Source of the DNA: Salinicola endophyticus
Lineage (GTDB): Bacteria; Pseudomonadota; Gammaproteobacteria; Pseudomonadales; Halomonadaceae
Assembly: GCF_040536835.1 (NCBI RefSeq)
Contig: NZ_CP159578.1
Coordinates: forward strand, 496,001-560,000
Direction: 5' to 3'
DNA length: 64,000 bases
The notes beneath the pieces were generated by a model. It saw nothing but the letters and a program-made list of their open reading frames with translations, searched no databases and had not been told where the DNA came from. Below, piece by piece: positions 57,701 to 64,000 of the stretch. The position numbers and the translations under genes were made by a program. The stretch's first letter is position 1; each line of letters begins with the position of its first letter.

Positions 57701-59870
57701 TCCAACCGGTGAAGTTCTGAAAGCTGCCGCCGAACATGCCGCCGCCGGTCGCTACCTGGGAACCGAAGCCGCTGGTGTAGGCGGTGGCGCCGGTGGGCAC
57801 GCCGGTCCACTGGATCGAGGCGAAGCCATCGGTGACGCCCTGATAAAGGTTCTTGCCCAGGCTGGCGAGATCCAGGCCGCTGCCGCCGAATCCGCCGCCC
57901 GTGCCGCTCGCCACGGCGCTGCCGGTACCGGCCAGCGAGCCCCCTACCGACAGCCCCAGCGAGGCGACGATGCGCTTGGTGGTGTAGGCGTGGATGATCT
58001 CGGCCAGGGTCGAGATCGCCTGGCTCTTGAGGCCCTCGAACGAGACCTTGGCGCCGCCCAGCATGCGCGCCCAGAAGCCCTGGAAGGTGTCGTCGAGCCC
58101 GGCGACCATCTGATCCAGGGTGCGCGAGAGCACGCTGGTCTCGTGGGTCGCGGTCTTGGCCGCCTGGCTGGCGTCCTTTGCGGCATCGCCTGAGTTCCGA
58201 TAAGCGTGCTGGAGTTTATCGACCAGATCGAAGTAGCGGTCGAAGGTGATTGCGCCCATGGCGACCGACCGGTTGAGCGTCTGCGTGTCGGTCTGAAACG
58301 CGCGCTGGGAGGCGGCAACGGGATCGAGCCGATCCTCTAGCGCCTGCAGGGCATTGGCCTGGGCGCGGGCGGCCGTGGCTCCGTCGTCGATCTCGGTATT
58401 GAGTTGGTTCGCGGGCGGCGTGGCAGCATTTGAGGCTTCGCCGAATTTGGCGATCGCCTGGTTGACCTGATCGAGCGCGGTTTGGTTGGCCTCGATGGCA
58501 GCCTGGCGCTTTTTCAGCTCACCGGTGAGCCCGCCGATGCCGCTGACGCCGGAAAGCTGCGCCGCCGCTGCGCCGGGCCGGCCCTGGAACTGGATCGACT
58601 CGGAGCGGGCTTTCTTTTGGAGGTCGTCGATTTGCTTCTGCAGGGTCGCGGCCTCGGTTTGGGCCTGGACCAGGTTGGCGACGATGCCGACTTTCTTGTT
58701 CTCGAGCTGCGCTCGGCTGAGCCCTTCGATGCTTCCCGTGAGCAGGTCGACCTCATCGGCGGCATCTTTGGCATAGGTTGGTACCAGCCCCAACTCTTCG
58801 CGGAAGGTGTACAGCACACCCGCCGCGGCGACGACGACGCCCAAGGGCCCGAAGGCCGTGGCCATCACGCTGCGCAGGATGCGCAGGGTGCCGGTCAGGG
58901 TGATCGAGGCACCGTTGGCGGCCAGCGCTCCGGTGGCGTAGGTTGCCAGGCTCTGCGCCAGATGCCCGGCATAGAGCGAGGCCAGCACCTGGCCGGTGGT
59001 GACCAGGCCGTCGAACACCGCGCGCATGCCGCCGGCGTCGCGGATCAGCCCGCTCAGGCCGTCGGCGGCGGTGGCCAGGCCTGGGCCGAGGGCGACCAGG
59101 AGCTGATTGGCGAGCCCTTCCACCGCGGCGCCGACCTGGCGCAGGGCGCGGTCGGCCTGGGCCGCATCGGCCAGTTCGAGGGAGGAGAGCGCCACGCCCA
59201 GGTGCTGCGCTTCGTCGCGGTAGGTGCGCAGCCGCAGCCCGCCCGCCTGCAGCAGCGGGTTGAGCCGCGAGGCGCCTTCGGCCAGGGTCTCGAAGGCGCG
59301 GGTGCGCTGGGCGGGGTCGTCGAGGCGCGCGATCGCCTCGCCGATCCGTTGCAGTTGGGCATCCGGGGCGAGGGATTGCAGCTCGCGCAGATCGAGATTG
59401 AGCTGGGCGAACACCCCCGCCGCGTCGCTAGTGCCAGCGCCGGCGCCGAGCTCGCCCAGGGTGGTCTGGAGCCGGGTGAAGATCTCGCCGACCTGGCTGG
59501 CTTGCAGCCCGACCTGCTGGCCAGCGTACTGCCACTCTTGCAGCCGAGTGGCGCTGAGCCCGAGGGCCTGGGCCAGCGATTCGGTCTCGGCCAGCTGCTT
59601 GGCCTGATCGCGCAGGCCACCCACGCCGGCGCGGCCGAGGGCGGCAAGCTGCCCGCCCGCAACCCGGCCAAGGGCCTCCAGCCGCTGGAGATGGCCATTG
59701 ACCGTCTCCAGCGGCCGGGCGCTCTGCGCCATTGCCGCGGCGAAGCGCTGGCCGCTGCGTTCGGCGTCGTCGGCGAAGGCCCCCAGCGCCTGGGCGCTGT
59801 CGCGCAGGACGCCGGTCAGCGGCCGGGCGTCGGCGGTCAGGGTGACCTGGAGAGGGGAATCATTGGCCAT
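54768..59870 (-). CDS. Tail tape measure protein with two EF-hand loops
   Basis: At 1700 residues this is the longest gene, and it sets tail length. The N-terminal 450 residues are Ala/Gln/Leu-rich helices; hydrophobic segments follow (for example VMATAFGPLGVVVAAAGVLYTF, about 340-360), and a long Gly-rich middle (about 650-780). Near the C-terminus two consecutive EF-hand loops are visible: DTNLDGLLTFGE (about residues 1327-1338) and DSDGDGQISALE (about 1360-1371), with canonical Ca ligands. The end (ITQPTLFNTALMGEAGPEAIMPLSR) is the common TMP C-terminal motif. A taper of about 1.5 Å per residue would predict a tail of roughly 250 nm. Confidence 0.93.
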   Translation of the reverse strand: MANDSPLQVTLTADARPLTGVLRDSAQALGAFADDAERSGQRFAAAMAQSARPLETVNGHLQRLEALGRVAGGQLAALGRAGVGGLRDQAKQLAETESLAQALGLSATRLQEWQYAGQQVGLQASQVGEIFTRLQTTLGELGAGAGTSDAAGVFAQLNLDLRELQSLAPDAQLQRIGEAIARLDDPAQRTRAFETLAEGASRLNPLLQAGGLRLRTYRDEAQHLGVALSSLELADAAQADRALRQVGAAVEGLANQLLVALGPGLATAADGLSGLIRDAGGMRAVFDGLVTTGQVLASLYAGHLAQSLATYATGALAANGASITLTGTLRILRSVMATAFGPLGVVVAAAGVLYTFREELGLVPTYAKDAADEVDLLTGSIEGLSRAQLENKKVGIVANLVQAQTEAATLQKQIDDLQKKARSESIQFQGRPGAAAAQLSGVSGIGGLTGELKKRQAAIEANQTALDQVNQAIAKFGEASNAATPPANQLNTEIDDGATAARAQANALQALEDRLDPVAASQRAFQTDTQTLNRSVAMGAITFDRYFDLVDKLQHAYRNSGDAAKDASQAAKTATHETSVLSRTLDQMVAGLDDTFQGFWARMLGGAKVSFEGLKSQAISTLAEIIHAYTTKRIVASLGLSVGGSLAGTGSAVASGTGGGFGGSGLDLASLGKNLYQGVTDGFASIQWTGVPTGATAYTSGFGSQVATGGGMFGGSFQNFTGWNGMASLAAAYAGTQVGNKLGSSLFGKQANSNLGATIGGGVGTFFGGSLGAFAGSTLGGMVDSLFGSSRKYKAGLVSYAETPDGPVQDRYYDSGNRKRLVGGRESAFGSFGLTHKTKFDVDPLADFLDALQALDNTIATGASAKQIDAVKQSLDGFYTSVSNDPLTDMLTDRMAVIKAALLDSSSDVGDTLIERVGDITAKNAEKLAPKLAQALQLGNLIDGLSDSVRGYAVGVVSDTRRSMEDALAQITAGVAAHAAVSAIADQLNLSFDAMGERAVEAALNLQQLAGGLDNLQSQAQRYYANFFSEQEREQRAIAQLTPTLHRAGLSAYSTREQFRAVVESLDLNTAAGRQTYSELMGIADAFAAISAPVQATTQSLQDLQAAARSQVETAKDAVRQAYQTFAGQAFDQRITLLKLAGREQAALSLQRQQELQTLDASLRPIQQRIWALQDEQAALADARQASDDYRSALAQASSQLAQTLGGISSWIDQQQASGGSPGSDLQAAQAQFARQLVRAQGGDRDALGGLTQYAERYQQAGAAYYGSGTGYQRIRDEILDALGELPDQVSAEQYVAEEIKAALASAVDQLPGGIASALDPLFAALDTNLDGLLTFGELQTGLQGIASDAQIRSLIQQLDSDGDGQISALEAIKGATDRVDGNTGTLESRALDQLRQLTELSAEMTRTTDQFITLNTTMQSLQEALVALGLAQQQAAEIEARRRAAEAAEKQRIAQERARTLAEQRKTLQGEVRSLQATYDGYQKVIAFNQNPNMRTGLTGQYLNHSNVRRGASSLDDLLSGHYDYRYRTNLPTSQRVRALLKDYNEAMQNSDSVAQQLAVLKQSLDRLPTYNIGGAFGGAEIITQPTLFNTALMGEAGPEAIMPLSRGADGSLGVRLDGAPAPVGGQGGGHGSAELAPLLQRLAQLTAENTELLRRIEAHEGAGVRVAQAGHQRSIDQLTRIAESNQALDDRARLEALA

Positions 59871-59899
59871 CGAAAGTGTGCTCCTGCAGCCCTTGTCAG

Positions 59900-60346
59900 T
59901 TAGGTCTCCCGCATCGCCTCCAGCGCCCCGCGTTCAAGCCGTCGGACCTGCTGAAAGCGCGCCTGGGCCTGCCCGGGGGTGACGCCGGAGAGCTCCATCA
60001 CCACCTTGAGGGCGGCGTAGTCGAGCCCGCTGACGCCGCCCATCGGCGTCTGTTTCCACTGGGTCGCGCAGTCGAGGAAGAGCGCCAGCGCCTCCCAGTT
60101 CTCCGGCAGCACCGCGAAGGTCTCGGGGGTGTCGTCGAGACTCAGCGTCTCGGGCACCCGGATGCCCAGCTCGGCGCACTCGCGGCGGAATTCGGCCGCG
60201 CTGCGTGCCGGCGGGCGCCGGGCGCCCCGGGCCCAGAAGGCGCCGGCGTCGATCAGGTTCTGGGCCGGTTCTTTTTTGTGATGCTGTCGTGGTAGGCGCT
60301 GATCAGGGCGACACTCGCTGCCGGGTCGTTCTTGACCGCCTCGCAC
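59900..60346 (-). CDS. Tail assembly chaperone extension (GT-type, DUF1799), frameshift product
   Basis: The reading overlaps the upstream chaperone gene by 94 bp in the -1 frame. Its useful part (LIDAGAFWARGARRPPARSAAEFRRECAELGI ... LPENWEALALFLDCATQWKQTPMGGVSGLDYAALKVVM) is a DUF1799 domain, which is the T part of lambda-type G-GT chaperones. The first residues before the slippery site look non-coding, and no good ribosome-binding site is present, so translation probably enters by frameshift at 60,271-60,277. The GT fusion recruits tail tube subunits to the tape measure. Confidence 0.8.
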   Translation of the reverse strand: MRGGQERPGSECRPDQRLPRQHHKKEPAQNLIDAGAFWARGARRPPARSAAEFRRECAELGIRVPETLSLDDTPETFAVLPENWEALALFLDCATQWKQTPMGGVSGLDYAALKVVMELSGVTPGQAQARFQQVRRLERGALEAMRET

Positions 60347-60576
60347 AGCGCCTCGCCGACCAGCGGCTCGCCGTGCTCGCCCGGCACTTCGATGTCACTG
60401 ACCCCGACCAGCACCGCGTCGAGCAGCTTGGTCTCTTCCGGCAGGTGCTGGGCTTCGTCGTGGGGCAGCACCTTGAAGGTGGCGGTGAAGCGCCCGGTCT
60501 GCTCCTTGCCCTGTTCGTCGTAGAGGGTGACGACGACCGGCTGCTGGTAGGTGCGCTTGGGGTTGAGGGTGAACAT
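60253..60576 (-). CDS. Tail assembly chaperone (G-type)
   Basis: A 107-residue phage protein between tail tube and tape measure genes, the standard place of the G chaperone. It is β-rich at the start (TYQQPVVVTLYDEQGKEQTGRFTATFKVL) and helical at the end (LCEAVKNDPAASVALISAYHDSITKKNRPRT). I chose ATG 60,576 with AGGAG 9 bp upstream; an ATG 9 bp earlier has no such site. A small fraction of ribosomes should slip at the AAAAAAG close to its end. Confidence 0.8.
   Translation of the reverse strand: MFTLNPKRTYQQPVVVTLYDEQGKEQTGRFTATFKVLPHDEAQHLPEETKLLDAVLVGVSDIEVPGEHGEPLVGEALCEAVKNDPAASVALISAYHDSITKKNRPRT
60271..60277 (-). other. Programmed -1 frameshift site A_AAA_AAG
   Basis: Read on the minus strand, the bases 60,277 to 60,271 are A AAA AAG in the frame of the chaperone gene (codons ACA AAA AAG AAC). 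A slip of one base backward joins it to the DUF1799 frame. Frame arithmetic agrees: the second reading frame is exactly -1. Confidence 0.85.
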
Positions 60577-60625
60577 GGGTGGCACTCCTGTGGATCAACG
60601 ATATGAAAGAGGCTTTGCTGGCGTC

Positions 60626-60720
60626 GCCGGCGGCTTCGGGCCGGCTAGAAAGTCGCCCCGGGACTGGTGCTGCCGGCGGCTTCGGGCCGGCTAAACAGCG
60701 CCCCGGGGCTGGCGCTGCCG
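60626..60720 (+). repeat. Two tandem 46-bp units with hairpins in the tail operon
   Basis: GCCGGCGGCTTCGGGCCGGC lies at 60,626-60,645 and again at 60,672-60,691, 46 bp apart, each followed by a CGCCCCGGG-CTGG-GCT stretch with a few changes. Each unit holds GCCGGC arms around an 8-nt loop. They lie between the tail tube stop and the chaperone start, so they may limit or stabilise the transcript there. Confidence 0.8.
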
Positions 60721-60723
60721 GCG

Positions 60724-61668
60724 TCAGCGGCAGACGATGCGCACTTCGTCGTCGCCGACGATCGGTTCCGGGGTGTAGGGGATCGTCAGCATCTGGTCGC
60801 CTTCGTCGTCGGCGTAGCTCGGCGCCTGGATGGTGACCCGCGGCAGGTTGAGTTCCAGCGTCTTGCCGGCTTCGGTGCCGTGGGCGAAGACGATCGGGCC
60901 CGGTTCGCGGGCGAGGGCGCGCTGGAAGAAGTTGATCTCGCCGACGCCCGGGTCGTCGATCTGCATCGAGCCGGTGGGGGCGCGCCCGGTGATGGCGACG
61001 TCGTTGGCGTCGACCACGGTGCGGTGGCGGGTCTGGACCGCCATGTCGAGGCTGAACTGGCTGAACGGGGTCGATGCGCGGCCGAACACGCTGAGGTCGG
61101 TGTTGGTGCTGTTGATCGCCAGCGGCGCCTGCCAGGCGTCGAGGTCCACCGTCGGCAGCTGGGCGTCGACGATCGGGCGCAGCAGCGCCATGAAGGTGAC
61201 GGTCATGGTCGGTACGCTCTGGGCGTTGAGCGCGAACTGCACCGTGCCGCGGGCGCCGCGGCCTTCGTGCAGGGTCTTGTCGACATGGCAGTAGAGGCGC
61301 CCGGAGGCTTCGTTGTCCGACACCGGGGTGTAGACGACCTGGGCCGGGGTGTCGCCGTCGGCGGCGATCAGGGTTTCGGCGAAGCCGCAGGCGCGCAGCA
61401 GGCTGCCCCACGGCGGCGCGCTGCCGGCGCTCTGCGGCGACACCATCTCGACCGCGAGCTGCACTTGCATGTGCTTCTCGCCGGGCAGGCTGGGGGTGTT
61501 GCCGTAGTAGGGGCGGATCACGCTGCGCTGGATGTCGTCGCCGGAGAGCGGCGTCACCTCGATCGAGGTGGGCTGGATCGCCGCCATCTCGGCGGGCATG
61601 GCCTCGGCGTTGTAGCTCGCTTCGAGCCCGAAGCGAATCACGCGGCGGTTGGTTTTCTGGTTGCTCAC
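60724..61668 (-). CDS. Phage tail tube protein
   Basis: A 314-residue β-rich protein with the sequence pattern of major tail tube proteins (SNQKTNRRVIRFGLEASYNAEAMPAEMAAIQPTSIEVTPLSGDDIQRSVIRPYYGN). Many copies stack around the tape measure to form the tail tube. Its place before the G/GT chaperones and tape measure fits siphophage order. A GGGGAG-type ribosome-binding site (read on the minus strand) lies just before ATG 61,668. Confidence 0.85.
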   Translation of the reverse strand: MSNQKTNRRVIRFGLEASYNAEAMPAEMAAIQPTSIEVTPLSGDDIQRSVIRPYYGNTPSLPGEKHMQVQLAVEMVSPQSAGSAPPWGSLLRACGFAETLIAADGDTPAQVVYTPVSDNEASGRLYCHVDKTLHEGRGARGTVQFALNAQSVPTMTVTFMALLRPIVDAQLPTVDLDAWQAPLAINSTNTDLSVFGRASTPFSQFSLDMAVQTRHRTVVDANDVAITGRAPTGSMQIDDPGVGEINFFQRALAREPGPIVFAHGTEAGKTLELNLPRVTIQAPSYADDEGDQMLTIPYTPEPIVGDDEVRIVCR

Positions 61669-61816
61669 GTCAAGTCTCCCCGCCGGTCGGCGGCTGATGG
61701 AACGTTGGCTCCGGCGCGGGGCACGGATGGCCGGTTGCTGGTCGGACAGGGCTCAGGATGCCGGCCGCGGCGGGGGCGACCCAGTTAAGGCGGTTTACGA
61801 AAGGTGGGTGGCGTGT

Positions 61817-61924
61817 GGCCGGGCTGGGGCAGCGCCGCGCCAGGGCGCTGTGAACCCTTCCCTGGGCGCTACTGACGCCATCCCTGGCGTCAGACCCTGG
61901 CTTCAGCGCTGCCCCGGCCCGACC
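61817..61924 (+). other. Predicted three-way-junction structure between Mor-like and tail tube genes
   Basis: An outer stem pairs 61,817-61,835 with 61,906-61,924 (16 consecutive pairs with one G-U, then one mismatch and two more pairs). Inside are two hairpins: GCGCCAGGG (61,837-61,845) with CCCTGG-G-CGC (61,860-61,869, one bulge), and a perfect 9-bp CTGACGCCA/TGGCGTCAG (61,872-61,880 with 61,885-61,893) with loop TCCC. The whole 108 bp therefore folds on itself in the 292-bp gene-free gap. Confidence 0.6.
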
Positions 61925-61960
61925 GGCGTCGTGTCGCTGATCTTTCTGGCGCCCGGCCGC

Positions 61961-62368
61961 CTAGAGCAGGGCGCGCTGGCGCCGTTCCCGCGCCAGCCGC
62001 CGCTGCCGGGCGATGATGGCGTAGACATGGATCTCGCTGAGCTGGTGATGCGTGGCCAGGGCGGTGATGCTGGCGCGGGTGCCGTCGAAGGTTTCGAACA
62101 TCTCGCGGTCGCGCAGCGCGGTCTCCAGCCGCTGGCCCCGGGGCAGATAGAAGGAGTGGCCGCCGTGGTGGGCGGCCAGCGCGCGCACCGTGGTGAAGGC
62201 CCAGTGGCGCGCCTGGGCTGGCTCGGCGCCGGCGTCGCCAAAGGTGCGCTCGAGGGTGTGGATCAGATCCATCAGCCCGCTGGGCCACTTGGCCAGCAGC
62301 GCCGGGTCGCTGGGGGCGGCCGTGGCGTCGTCGGGGATCGCCGGGAACAGCTCGAAGGTCTCGGTCAT
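61961..62368 (-). CDS. Mor-family phage transcription activator
   Basis: A 135-residue protein of the Mor/C activator family of Mu-like phages. The signature is the segment RALAAHHGGHSFYLPRGQRLETALRDREMFETFDGT followed by the helix-turn-helix LATHHQLSEIHVYAIIARQRR. Such proteins activate middle or late promoters. It lies upstream of the tail operon in transcription order, so late tail genes are probable targets. It starts at ATG 62,368, 110 bp from the integrase stop. Confidence 0.85.
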   Translation of the reverse strand: MTETFELFPAIPDDATAAPSDPALLAKWPSGLMDLIHTLERTFGDAGAEPAQARHWAFTTVRALAAHHGGHSFYLPRGQRLETALRDREMFETFDGTRASITALATHHQLSEIHVYAIIARQRRLARERRQRALL

Positions 62369-62478
62369 CGCTCTCGCCTCCGGGGCGCGCGGTCAGGGCC
62401 CGGCGCCGGGGTGTTCGATCGGGGGTTGTCGTGTCGGTGCGTGTCGTCTCGGGTCACCGCGCCTCTTGTTTCCGCGCC

Positions 62479-63756
62479 TCAGACAGCCTCGGCGCGATAG
62501 CCGGGCCAGGGGACGAGAGGGACGCTCAGGTCGTAGACATCCATCATCGCCGGCGAGCGGTGGCCGCTGGCTTCGAGCTTGTCGTGGCGGGTGCCGGCGG
62601 TGTCGGTGATGCCGCGGCGCTTGAGGTCGTGCAGGCCGAAGCGCTGCTCGGGGCGGATCACGCGCTCGGCGATGGCGAGCCGGATGAAGCGCTGCCAGGC
62701 GCTGTCGAGGCTTGATTTCTGCAGCGCGGCGCCGTCGGCGGCGACGATCAGCGGGCGCGCGGCGGCCTCCTTGGGCACCGGCAGAGCGCGGGCACGCCAC
62801 AGGGCGTCGCGGTGGCGGGTGGCGGCGTCCCAGGCGTGGCGCAGGCGCGGGTACCAGCGGATCACGCTGTCGCGGCTGCCCTTGCGGCGGTTGGTGTGCA
62901 CCCCCGCCGCGGTGTGGTGGGCATCGGTGAGGGTGACCACTTCGATCCCGCGCAGGCGGCAGATATAGGCCAGCTCCATCACGATCCAGAGATAGGGGGC
63001 GCAGGCGCCGGCCTCGCCCCGGCGGCGCTGGCCGCGTTCGCGGGCGAAGGCGGTCAGCGCCTCGATGGTCTCCAGCTCGGGCAGCCGGCGGCGGCGGCGC
63101 TCGCGGGCGGCTTCGACGCCGCGCGCCGGGTTGGTGTCGCAGTAGCCGCGGTTGATGCCCCAGCGGAACAGCCGGCGCAGGTAGCGCAGCAGGTGGTTGG
63201 CCTTGGCCGGGGTGCCGTCGCTGGCGATGCGGTCGACCAGGCGCTGGACCAGCGCCGGCTGGAACTGGCGCGTGGGCAGCTCGCCCAGGGGCTTGCCCAG
63301 CTTGGTCGGCATCTCGATCAGCAGCTTGCGGCACCAGGCGTAGTCCTGCTGGGTGCGCGGGGCGAGCTGCTGGAACTGCTCGGCGGCGTGGAAGGCGGCG
63401 GCGAGATAGGCCAGCGAGTCGCGCGCGAGCCCGTCGCGCTCGGTGGCGATCTGGCGCAGCTCGTCCAGGGTCGCCTGGGCGTCGGCGACGTTGCGCCGGC
63501 GCAGGCGGTTGGCCTCGTCGCGGTACTGCAGGTACCAGCGCCCGCGCCCCCGGGCATCGAAGTAGATCCCCGACGGCAGCCGTGTCTGGTCGATATGCGC
63601 GGGGATCGCCGGGTGATAGCGCCGGCGGCCGCTCTCACCGCTCTCGCCGCGGGGCTGGGCGGCTGCAGATCGCGCGGCGTGATCAGCGGCGCCGCGGGGG
63701 CGGTCGGTATGGCGCGCTTCGCCGCGGTGTCGGGCGGCAGTATCAGCAGCGGGCAT
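62479..63756 (-). CDS. Phage-type tyrosine integrase
   Basis: A 425-residue tyrosine recombinase: Arg in AYICRLRGIEVVTLTD, Lys in NRRKGSRDSV, HxxR in LHDLKRRG, His in ASGHRSPAMMDVYD and the nearby Tyr are all present. The N-terminal 45 residues are low-complexity Arg/Ala-rich and may not be translated; a later start around HPAIPAHIDQTRLPSGIYFDARGRG is possible. The DUF4224 gene directly upstream fits phage integrase-excisionase pairs. Its place next to tail genes is not the usual lambda order. Confidence 0.88.
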   Translation of the reverse strand: MPAADTAARHRGEARHTDRPRGAADHAARSAAAQPRGESGESGRRRYHPAIPAHIDQTRLPSGIYFDARGRGRWYLQYRDEANRLRRRNVADAQATLDELRQIATERDGLARDSLAYLAAAFHAAEQFQQLAPRTQQDYAWCRKLLIEMPTKLGKPLGELPTRQFQPALVQRLVDRIASDGTPAKANHLLRYLRRLFRWGINRGYCDTNPARGVEAARERRRRRLPELETIEALTAFARERGQRRRGEAGACAPYLWIVMELAYICRLRGIEVVTLTDAHHTAAGVHTNRRKGSRDSVIRWYPRLRHAWDAATRHRDALWRARALPVPKEAAARPLIVAADGAALQKSSLDSAWQRFIRLAIAERVIRPEQRFGLHDLKRRGITDTAGTRHDKLEASGHRSPAMMDVYDLSVPLVPWPGYRAEAV

Positions 63757-63820
63757 GGTGGCGTCCTTGTTTTGGTTCAGGTCTGGCTTGGGTCTGGTTC
63801 GGGTCGCGTGACGCGCCAGG

Positions 63821-64000
63821 TCACAGCACCTGGCGCGGGTCGAGGGTGTCGTTGGCGGCGTGGCCGCCGAGCCCGCCGGCCTGATTGATCAGGTCGAGGG
63901 TGGTCCAGGGCCCGCGTCGGCCGTGGAACACCCGCACGCCCTGCTCGCGCAGGCAGCGGGCGATATCCGCCGGGCGCTGATAGCCGGTGATCTGGCGCAG
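63821..64000 (-). CDS. DUF4224 excisionase-like protein (5' end missing)
   Basis: The last 59 codons of a gene read from the right edge to TGA at 63,821. The protein part reads LRQITGYQRPADIARCLREQGV and on to FHGRRGPWTTLDLINQAGG. The L-ITGYQRPAxxxxxLREQG segment is the DUF4224 signature, a small DNA-binding protein found next to phage integrases. It lies 64 bp before the integrase in the same direction. Confidence 0.85.
   Translation of the reverse strand: MRQITGYQRPADIARCLREQGVRVFHGRRGPWTTLDLINQAGGLGGHAANDTLDPRQVL

Noticed and set aside
58482..59903. Long plus-strand open frame over the tape measure gene
   Set aside because: It is a GC-driven antisense shadow; the minus-strand tape measure has clear phage motifs and codon use.
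62393..63334. 313-codon minus-strand frame
   Set aside because: Alternate-frame shadow of the phage integrase with Arg/Pro/Ala low complexity.

Overview
The window is GC-rich DNA from a proteobacterium, most likely a gammaproteobacterium of the Halomonadaceae/Pseudomonas type. I infer this from the high GC content, the PFL_46xx/47xx-type conjugation genes and the sequence of the tRNA-Thr remnant; I ran no database search. It holds three blocks: the right-hand part of an integrative and conjugative element (ICE) from 1 to about 48,820, a short piece of chromosome (about 48,820-50,130), and the tail module of a prophage or prophage remnant read on the minus strand (about 50,580 to the window end).

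ICE transfer region (1-26.3 kb). The 3' end of a thin type IV pilus operon (pilT-like ATPase, pilV adhesin, pilM, prepilin peptidase) leads into a nearly complete MPF-G (GI-type) type IV secretion system: TIGR03759, lytic transglycosylase, TIGR03765, a PcfJ-like protein, the TraD coupling protein, TIGR03747; then RAQPRD, TIGR03758, 03745, 03750, 03746, 03749, 03752, 03751, the VirB4-type ATPase, DUF2726 protein, an unknown, and a DsbC-like protein; then TIGR03757, 03756, 03755, a small membrane protein and TraG-N. The conjugation operons, and the relaxase gene far downstream, each carry the same box (TTAACGTT) 73-79 bp before the first start codon. This suggests one regulator switches on the whole transfer programme.

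ICE cargo and maintenance (26.3-45.6 kb). First comes a RES/Xre toxin-antitoxin pair with an operator-promoter. A 1269-residue SIR2-domain protein follows. A run of small genes (32.5-39.8 kb: small membrane protein, OB-like relaxase-tail protein, ArdC antirestriction protein, DUF6094-type DNA methyltransferase, SNF2-type helicase) shares a remarkable series of structured leaders. An AT-rich patch (39.9-43.6 kb) carries an FxLYD protein, AbiH, a 43-residue topoisomerase-type zinc ribbon and two unknowns, and looks like a defence or cargo island. A LexA-controlled umuDC cassette closes the section.

ICE right end (45.7-48.8 kb). The MobH relaxase (TraI) gene and a tyrosine integrase gene lie next to a 55-bp 3' fragment of tRNA-Thr(TGT), taken as the right attachment site. 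The intact tRNA should lie at the other end of the element, outside the window. Beyond it come a tRNA-type terminator, 21 perfect copies of ACCCG, a TSUP (TauE/SafE) permease gene and a truncated tauD-like dioxygenase gene.

Prophage block (50.6-64 kb, all minus strand). In transcription order: DUF4224 excisionase-like gene (runs off the window), phage integrase, Mor-family activator, tail tube, tail assembly chaperone pair with a canonical A_AAA_AAG frameshift site, a 1700-residue tape measure protein with two EF-hand loops, three tail-tip/baseplate-type proteins, tail fibre and two small distal genes. No head, lysis or replication genes are visible.
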